Origin: Codonopsis lanceolata
Lineage: Eukaryota; Streptophyta; Magnoliopsida; Asterales; Campanulaceae
Length of the DNA: 64,000 nucleotides
NCBI GenBank assembly: GCA_013146195.2
Contig: CM028378.1
Location: forward strand, 92,190,295-92,254,294
Reading direction: 5' to 3'
Part shown: positions 58,467 to 64,000 of the stretch, piece by piece
Layout of the letters: every line of letters starts with the position of its first letter
Position numbering within the stretch: position 1 is the stretch's first letter
Notes under the pieces: model-generated
Database searches by the model: none
Told to the model about the DNA's origin: nothing
Seen by the model: the letters and a program-made list of their open reading frames with translations, nothing else
Translations under genes and position numbers: made by a program

Positions 58467-59350
58467 TCAGGAGGCTGTTTAATTTGCTATTCTGCCTGAT
58501 GAATCACGATCCATAGTGGTTGGAAAATTATTGTGTTTGTATGTTCGAGAATATATCAGTATAATTGCTGATACTCTGCGTTTTGCTATGTAAGATGATG
58601 AGGGATTGTGATTGCAATAGATGTCCCTAGATATCCCTTCACAGTTGATTGGATTTGTGCTTCCGTGGGAAACGATTAGGCTCTGTTGAAAAGTAAAAGC
58701 TGGCTCAAACATGGGGAATTACTGTGTATTGGTACCATTTTTTATGAATTTGAGACTTAATTTTTTATGAACACTTGGTAGCTTGGATTGAAGTTTATGT
58801 TGGGAATCTGTTAAGTTATGTTGCATAGTTCTATCTGACTCGAACAAGGGTGCTTGCATGATCTAAGTCAACTGCTAGTTATTTGAGATAATGACTATGT
58901 GTGCAGTAGGATCGTACTTTTTTTTGCCATGCAATTTTGTGAGTTGGGAGTTGAAAATCGTGAGTTGTGGATATGGTAAAATACTGAGATTGCATTAACT
59001 AAAGGGTGACTTCTTTTTAGCTAAAATTGATAAATTCAAATTACCCTGTAAATTCTCAAACAAAATCTAAAAATTGAGAATTGTTAGAATTAGTTTGTGT
59101 TTGATTCATGGTAGTTTCTTTACTCCCTTATATTTGATTCACATTGAGGATAATGTGAAATTTAACTTTGGGGATGGAATTGCTTTTTGCGCTTATAATG
59201 TTATGTTTGGAGAGTTGGCCCTGTTGTATGTTTCTGTATTTACTTGCTATCTATTTTAGTTTTTGTTTTTATTTTTAATCTTTATATAGTTAGTTTTAGT
59301 AGTTAGTTTATTTTAGTTTTTATATTTAAAAAAGAAAAGAAAATTTTGAA
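58467..59350 (+). other. Continuation of the gene-leader-like segment; no coding exon seen
   Basis: Begins TCAGGAGGCTGTTTAATTTG, matching the minus strand near 45440. It continues as T-rich, intron-like sequence to about 58918, where TATGTGTGCAG resembles a splice acceptor, but the following DNA has no recognisable exon. Confidence 0.4.
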
Positions 59351-59352
59351 AA

Positions 59353-59463
59353 TTTTCGACTGAAGATCAAGTTGCAGATATTTTTACGAAGTCATTGAAG
59401 ACCGAACTATTTTGGAAGTTAAAGAATATGTTGGGCATGATCAAGTTTGAAGACTTGGTTTAA
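59353..59463 (+). pseudogene. Copia RNase H C-terminal remnant
   Basis: Frame reads STEDQVADIFTKSLKTELFW, then KNMLGMIKFEDLV and TAA at 59461-59463. This is the standard end of Copia pol. All upstream domains are missing. A purine tract (GGGAAGTAA) and an LTR follow directly. Confidence 0.88.
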
Positions 59464-59472
59464 GGGAAGTAA

Positions 59473-59738
59473 TGTTTGGTCCTAAACCAAGTCCAATTAG
59501 ATAAATGATTTATTTATTTTTGTATTAGTTTTTAACCTAGTTTAAGTCTAATTAGATAAGAGATTTATTTATTTATACATTAGTTTTTAACCTAGTTGGG
59601 TACTATAAATATGTGTGTTATTGATATTTTCTAATAAGAGAGACCATATAATCTTCTGCCCAAAAAAATTTAACAGTGTACCACCTCCTTTCTTTCTCTT
59701 CGGCTTCTCCTTTTCTGTTCTAGTTCTGTGTCACAACA
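59473..59738 (+). repeat. Copia 3' LTR of the remnant element
   Basis: Starts TGTTTGGTCCTAAACC after the PPT. It has a near-duplicated segment (AGTTTTTAACCTAGTT twice) and a TATA-like CTATAAATATG at 59602. The right end is near a CA at about 59738 but is not certain. Confidence 0.65.
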
Positions 59739-59799
59739 ACAACACAATTCCAATTGATTCCTTTCCTTCTATAGTGATGTGTACATCAGTGTTGAGAAT

Positions 59800-60230
59800 G
59801 AGATGATTCGATTAACCAGAGCATAGCAACTTTTGAGCTTGGGCGATCGCTCAGTAATCGCTCAGCAAAGAACTCTTCGAGACTTGCTACTGTATTTTGC
59901 GCGGTCGCCCACTGCTTGTGTTGAACGACCGCTCAACCCTATTTTGCTGTTTTGCTGCATAGTCTGTTTTTTATACTTTTAAGGATTTTAAGGTTTCTAT
60001 TGTATCCATATAAATAATTATATACCTAAAACATTTAAAGGTGAATCTCTAATAAAATTTCGACAATCCGTTGACCTTAATCTCTTTCTCTTCTTTGTGA
60101 TTGATCCTATTGTATTCTGTTAATTTTGTTTGCTAGTCTTCTGCTGTGCACAACAATCCATTTATATGAGTGTTTGATTACTAGATGCTCCACTACAATT
60201 TCCACTACCTAATTCATTATGTTTTCTTCA
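59800..60230. repeat. LTR-like fragment with GATCGCTC palindromes
   Basis: GGGCGATCGCTCAG at 59841-59854 and related GCGGTCGCCC and GAACGACCGCTCAACC follow within 90 bp. The sequence then resembles an R-U5 end (TTGACCTTAATCTC). The same style of palindrome is in the Athila/Tat LTR at 11.6 kb, suggesting a related LTR. Confidence 0.45.
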
Positions 60231-60251
60231 TAATCAAGTGGTTGTTTTGTA

Positions 60252-60403
60252 CTCCCTCCGTTCCTAAATAATCGTCTTAGTTGATCTAGCGTACAGTTTA
60301 AGAAAAAACAATTGACTTGATTATTTATATTGGTTTAATGTGTAGTTTCTTTTAAAGTCTATGTGTATGTGGCCCATAATTTAAGTAGAGTGAAAAAGTA
60401 AAA
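60252..60403. mobile_element. Stowaway MITE, left half only
   Basis: Starts CTCCCTCCGTTCCTAAATAA after TA and runs to GTGAAAAAGTAAAA, where the next MITE begins in opposite orientation. No right half is seen. Confidence 0.75.
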
Positions 60404-60405
60404 TA

Positions 60406-60665
60406 CTCCCTCCGTCCCTAAATTATCGTCCTCCTTTTCTTTTTCGTTCGTCCCAAAATAATTGTCCACTTTGAAACTTACATTTTTAGAACATCATTTT
60501 TACTATTTTACCTTTACTTTTTCACTCACTTTAATTATGAGCTACATACACACGAGTTTTAAAGAAAACTACTTATTAAACCAATATAAATAATTAAATC
60601 AATTGTTTTTTCTTAAACCGTGCGTCGGATCAATCAGGACGATTATTTAGAAACGAAGAAAGTAG
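60406..60665. mobile_element. Stowaway MITE
   Basis: Starts CTCCCTCCGTCCCTAAATTA after TA; the right end is degenerate (GAAAGTAG before TA). Its orientation is opposite to the preceding copy. Confidence 0.8.
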
Positions 60666-60677
60666 TACTTATTAATA

Positions 60678-60908
60678 CTCCCTCCGTCCCTAAATTATCG
60701 TCTTCCTTTCCTTTTTCGTCCGTCCCAAAATAATTGTCCACTTTGAAATTTACCTTTTTAGAACATTACTTTTACCACTTTACCCTTACTTTTTTAACAT
60801 GAGCTTTAAAAGAAACTACACATTAAATCAATATTAATAATTCAATCAAATATGTTTTCTTAAACAGTGAGCTGGGTCAACCAAGACAATAAATTAGGGA
60901 GGAAGGAG
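60678..60908. mobile_element. Stowaway MITE, complete (231 bp)
   Basis: TA on both sides; ends CTCCCTCCGTCCCTAAATTA and TAAATTAGGGAGGAAGGAG. Confidence 0.9.
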
Positions 60909-60910
60909 TA

Positions 60911-61140
60911 TATCAGTATTATTATTGCGTACTCTACAAAATCTTATCTAGCCGTACTATGATATGTGGTTGAAAATCATTGGTGGTGGCAATTTTTGAA
61001 GATAATTCATCGGCATTGGGCATATCCGAATGCTCATTCCCATGCGTATGACATCATTAAGTATTGTCATTATGACATCATGCGTATGACATCATTAACT
61101 ATTCTCATGCTCTTTTCTCGTGTGTCTATAAAGTCTAATA
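60911..61140. other. No gene recognised; short tandem duplication
   Basis: GCGTATGACATCATTAA occurs twice (about 61043 and 61082), separated by TGTCATTATGACATCAT. No coding potential. Confidence 0.4.
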
Positions 61141-61330
61141 CTTCATCCGTCCATAAATTATCGTTCTCCTTTTCTTTGTCGTTCGTTCCAAAATAATTGT
61201 TCAATTTAAAATTTACATTTTTAAAATATCATTTTTTTTTTCAATTTACCATTATTTTTTCACTATACTTTAATTACGGACCACTTATACATGAGCTTTA
61301 AAGGAAACTACACATTAAACTAATATAAGT
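61141..61330. mobile_element. Stowaway MITE, 3'-truncated
   Basis: Begins CTTCATCCGTCCATAAATTA after TA and follows the family to AACTAATATAAGTA, then stops. Confidence 0.75.
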
Positions 61331-61727
61331 AAGGGCAAATTTCAAGTGAGTACAATTTTAGAAACATGTTTTTATCTAGGACCATCAATTTTTTGGACAT
61401 TTCATAAAATTACAAATTGATTGTCAAATGACAAAAAATGCCATTAATTAAGACAAAAGTCATTCGGCTTAAAAAAAGCCAAAAATGCTGATGTCAACCC
61501 TTGACATCAAGATTGTTTTTACAGATTTTTATAACAAAAAAAATCAAAAAAAGCTGATGCCAAGGCTTGATATCAGGGCTGTTTTGACAGTTTATTAAGT
61601 TCAAAAAAAAATTCAAAAATTGAAAAAATTCTGATGCCAAGACCTGACATCAGGGTTGTTTTAACAGTTTATTAATACCAAGGGAGAGGGTTGTAATATT
61701 AGCGCTCTCACTAAAAAAAAACTAATA
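61331..61727. repeat. Short tandem units with CTGATG...CATCAG hairpins
   Basis: Three ~65-70-bp units at about 61487, 61553 and 61630. Each has a small palindrome such as CTGATGTCAACCCTTGACATCA followed by GTTGTTTTAACAGTTTATTA. It ends just before the region shared with copy 1 starts (GTGAAAATTAACAAC, about 61728). Confidence 0.65.
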
Positions 61728-61942
61728 GTGAAAATTAACAACGAGGGTACTAATAGTACTTAAATTAATAATACTAATCGCACTAATCACATTTTATTCA
61801 ATAGTCCGTCTTATTATATTCATGACAAGTTGGGTCCCGTAATTTTGAAGTGACACAAAATAGCAAAAGAGGGAGAGTGAATATGTATAGATGGTCCTTC
61901 CTATGTTATGCCAAAGATTAAGGCAAAGGTGAGAAGTATAAT
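61728..61942 (+). promoter_or_regulatory. SABATH copy 2 proximal upstream region
   Basis: Collinear with 21335-21570 before copy 1. The TATA-like element at about 61880-61890 reads ATATGTATAG, weaker than ATATATATAG in copy 1. The upstream block found at 19 and 33 kb is not present here, so the two genes differ in distal promoter. Confidence 0.55.
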
Positions 61943-61951
61943 ATGACAATG

Positions 61952-62073
61952 ATGGATGTCCAAAACGTTCTACACATGAATGCAGGCACTGGTACATCTA
62001 GCTATGCCAAAAATTCGTTTTTTCAGGTCTCTCCTTCCTATATACATATCCTCCCTCTTGTTATACTGAAATA

Positions 62074-62135
<62 letters not shown>

Positions 62136-63646
62136 TGCATGTGTGTGTGTGTGTGAGTGTATGTTATCAAGTATCACTTACACATAGAGACTTTCATTTT
62201 TCAGGAAACTGTGATAAGGAAATCATGGCCTGTTTTAGAGCAAACTATCAAGAAAATGAAACTCAACGATTGCAAATTTCCAAAGTGTTTTAAGATAGCA
62301 GATTTGGGTTGCTCTTCAGGGCCAAACACGTTTTTGGTCATCTCCAATATTATCGACACTGTCAGTTTGTTGTATCAGGAAAATCATCGCGAAGCACCCG
62401 AGTTTCATGTTTGCCTGAATGATCTTCCTAATAATGATTTCAACACCATTTTCAAGTCCTTACCAACATTTTATGCCGAACTCGAGAGGAAGAACGGAGA
62501 AAAGTTTGGGCCTTGTCTTATATCAGGAGTTCCGGGTTCGTTTTATGGAAGGCTCTTCCCAAAGGAGAGCATGCACCTAGTTCACTCCTCTTATAGCCTA
62601 CACTATCTATCTCGGGTAAGCATATATAGCATTTTCATCACTAAGAGAATAATACTCCCTCCATTTTTGAATAACTGTACTCATTTCCTTTTTACCTGTT
62701 TCAAAATAATTGTTATTTTAAAAAAATCTTTTTAGGAAAACACTTTTACCACATACTCAAAGGCAACGAAAGAAACCACACATTACACCAATACATATAA
62801 TACAGTCAATTACTTTTTTTCTTAAACGATGTGTCGGATCAAAGAGAACGATTATTTGAAAACGGTGGGAGTAATGAATAACCTATTAATTTCCTAGCCT
62901 TTCAACATTTTTGTCATATTCTATAACAATTATGCCTAGGTTCCCGAAGGGATTGAAAACAATCTGGGTGCTGTATACATGGCAAAGAGAAGTCCTCTAA
63001 ATGTTTTTGATGCGTATCTCAAGCAATATCAAAAAGACTTCTCAACATTTTTAAAATTACGTTCAGAGGAAATAATGCCTAAAGGGCATATGGTTCTAAC
63101 ATTTATCGGTAGGAGCATTGCTGATCCCACCAGCAAAGATGGTTGCTATATCTATGAATTGCTTGCAAAGTCCCTTCTTGATTTGGTGACTGAGGTACAT
63201 ATATCATATTTCTTTGATGCATCACAATTTTGCTGTTGTTGTGAATGATTCGAGTAACATCGTTACATTTGAAATAGGGGATGATTCGAGAAGAAGAGGT
63301 GGATTCATTCAACTTGCCTATTTACCATCCTTACAAGGACGAAGTAGTGGAAATAATTAATCGGGAGGGATCCTTTCATGTCGACGGACTAGATACTTTT
63401 CAAATGAACTGGGATGCTGAGGACGACGAAGATAATAAACACTTTGTATTTGACAAATTTGTTAGTGGGAAAAACCTGGCCAAAACCATAAGAGCTGTGA
63501 CGGAACCTATGCTGGCAAGTCATTTTGAAAACAAGATATTGGACAAGGTATTTGAAAGGTATGCAACATATGTGAGTGAACATCTAAGTAATTATGAGGA
63601 AAAAACCAAGGTCTTCAACATAGTTATTTCCATGACTAAGAAGTGA
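61952..63646 (+). CDS. SABATH-family SAM-dependent methyltransferase, copy 2 (four exons)
   Basis: Exons 61952-62026, 62205-62615, 62940-63194 and 63278-63646; all introns are phase 0 with GT-AG ends; 369 residues, normal for the family. In-frame ATGs at 61943 and 61949 also exist; 61952 gives MDVQNVLHMNAGTG, the family start. SAM-binding parts: YAKNS near residue 19, ADLGCSSGPNT (about 54-64), LNDLPNNDFN (about 98-107) and PGSFYGRLFP (about 139-148). HSSYSLHYLS has Tyr where salicylate and jasmonate methyltransferases usually have Trp, so the acceptor pocket may differ. The C-terminus holds FVFDKFVSGKNLAKTIRAV and EPMLASHFE. SABATH enzymes are cytosolic and methylate small acids; the substrate cannot be fixed from sequence. 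It is the only apparently intact gene here. Confidence 0.93.
62077..62155. repeat. (AT)n then (GT)n microsatellite in intron 1, copy 2
   Basis: The same compound repeat as in copy 1, slightly shorter. It makes up much of the 178-bp intron. Confidence 0.97.
62655..62871. mobile_element. Stowaway-type MITE in intron 2 of SABATH copy 2
   Basis: 217 bp between TA dinucleotides, collinear with 22299-22517 in copy 1 and at the same intron position. Confidence 0.9.
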
Positions 63647-63680
63647 TGATCTATGAATTGTTCAACAACTAAAAGAAGAA

Positions 63681-63686
63681 AATAAA
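63681..63686 (+). terminator. Poly(A) signal, SABATH copy 2
   Basis: AATAAA 34 bp after the stop codon. A second AATAAA is at 63857-63862, 210 bp after the stop, and with the T-rich DNA around it is a better-spaced candidate. Confidence 0.5.
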
Positions 63687-64000
63687 ATTTTTGGACGATG
63701 GAGTTGGCATTCATATGTGTGAAGCTTTATATTAATTATTTGTAATGGTTGATTTTACTCGATGTATGTTTGACGTCTAAACAAATTCGATGTTTTCGTT
63801 TGGTAATTAATTAATTTTGTGCACTTAAATACAAGCCTCTGGGATTGTTTGAACTGAATAAAGATGTTTGGCATGTTTGGTTATATTTTCTTCATTTGCG
63901 GGCAAAATTTACGATGTGAGATTCTTTCTCTAAAACAATGGAGCAAACTGCCGGAAGATCCACCACTATAATTTTCAATGTGAAATTTTTAATTTTCTAA
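63687..64000. other. SABATH copy 2 3' flank
   Basis: Probable 3' UTR to about 63890, then AT-rich flank to the window edge. No further gene recognised. Confidence 0.5.

Overview
This is nuclear DNA from a flowering plant. Evidence: a SABATH-family methyltransferase gene with introns, a B-box protein fragment, plant-type Copia and Ty3 LTR retrotransposons, L1-type LINEs with DUF4283 and RNase H domains, Stowaway MITEs, a CACTA end and Helitron ends. A eudicot is likely and an asterid plausible, but the sequence alone does not fix the species. The window is repeat-dominated. Only one gene looks intact: the SABATH methyltransferase at 61952-63646.

Layout. 1-5.6 kb: an unrecognised C-terminal tail, a LINE ORF1 with frameshifts, a reverse Helitron end, AT-rich DNA and a B-box (BBX) fragment on the minus strand. 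5.6-8.3 kb: a 100-N gap, a hairpin minisatellite, a ~143-bp AT-rich tandem array and the end of a CACTA element. 8.3-11.9 kb: the 5' part of a minus-strand Athila/Tat-type Ty3 element (LTR, PBS, gag, protease). 12.7-14.5 kb: the 3' part of a LINE ORF2 with RNase H. 14.5-19 kb: AT-rich DNA with Copia remnants. 19-30 kb: a duplicated upstream block, a long-TIR transposon, and SABATH copy 1, whose third exon is broken by a Copia element (22802 to about 29976). 30-33.9 kb: microsatellites, a Helitron end and another copy of the SABATH upstream block. 33.9-38.8 kb: a minus-strand Tekay-like Ty3 remnant abutting a Copia RT fragment. 39-46 kb: subterminal-repeat clusters, a minus-strand LINE fragment, a complete non-autonomous Helitron and a PIF/Harbinger-like element. 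47.1-57.6 kb: a complete but decayed Tekay-like Ty3 element with 2.39-kb LTRs and a GGGGA target duplication. 57.7-61.7 kb: a TIR element, Copia and Ty3 LTR remnants and a run of Stowaway MITEs. 61.7-63.6 kb: SABATH copy 2.

How it fits together. The two SABATH copies share exon structure, intron microsatellites and the same Stowaway MITE in intron 2, so they arose by duplication after that insertion. Copy 2 keeps all four exons and encodes 369 residues. Copy 1 keeps about 233 codons. Every retroelement coding region carries stops, frameshifts or lost catalytic residues. The observations most worth a second look are a cluster of bZIP and W-box motifs in the leader of the Copia that broke copy 1, a coiled-coil ORF upstream of gag in the Tekay-like element, a hairpin minisatellite beside the assembly gap, and an inverted duplication of a gene-leader-like segment split by two later insertions.
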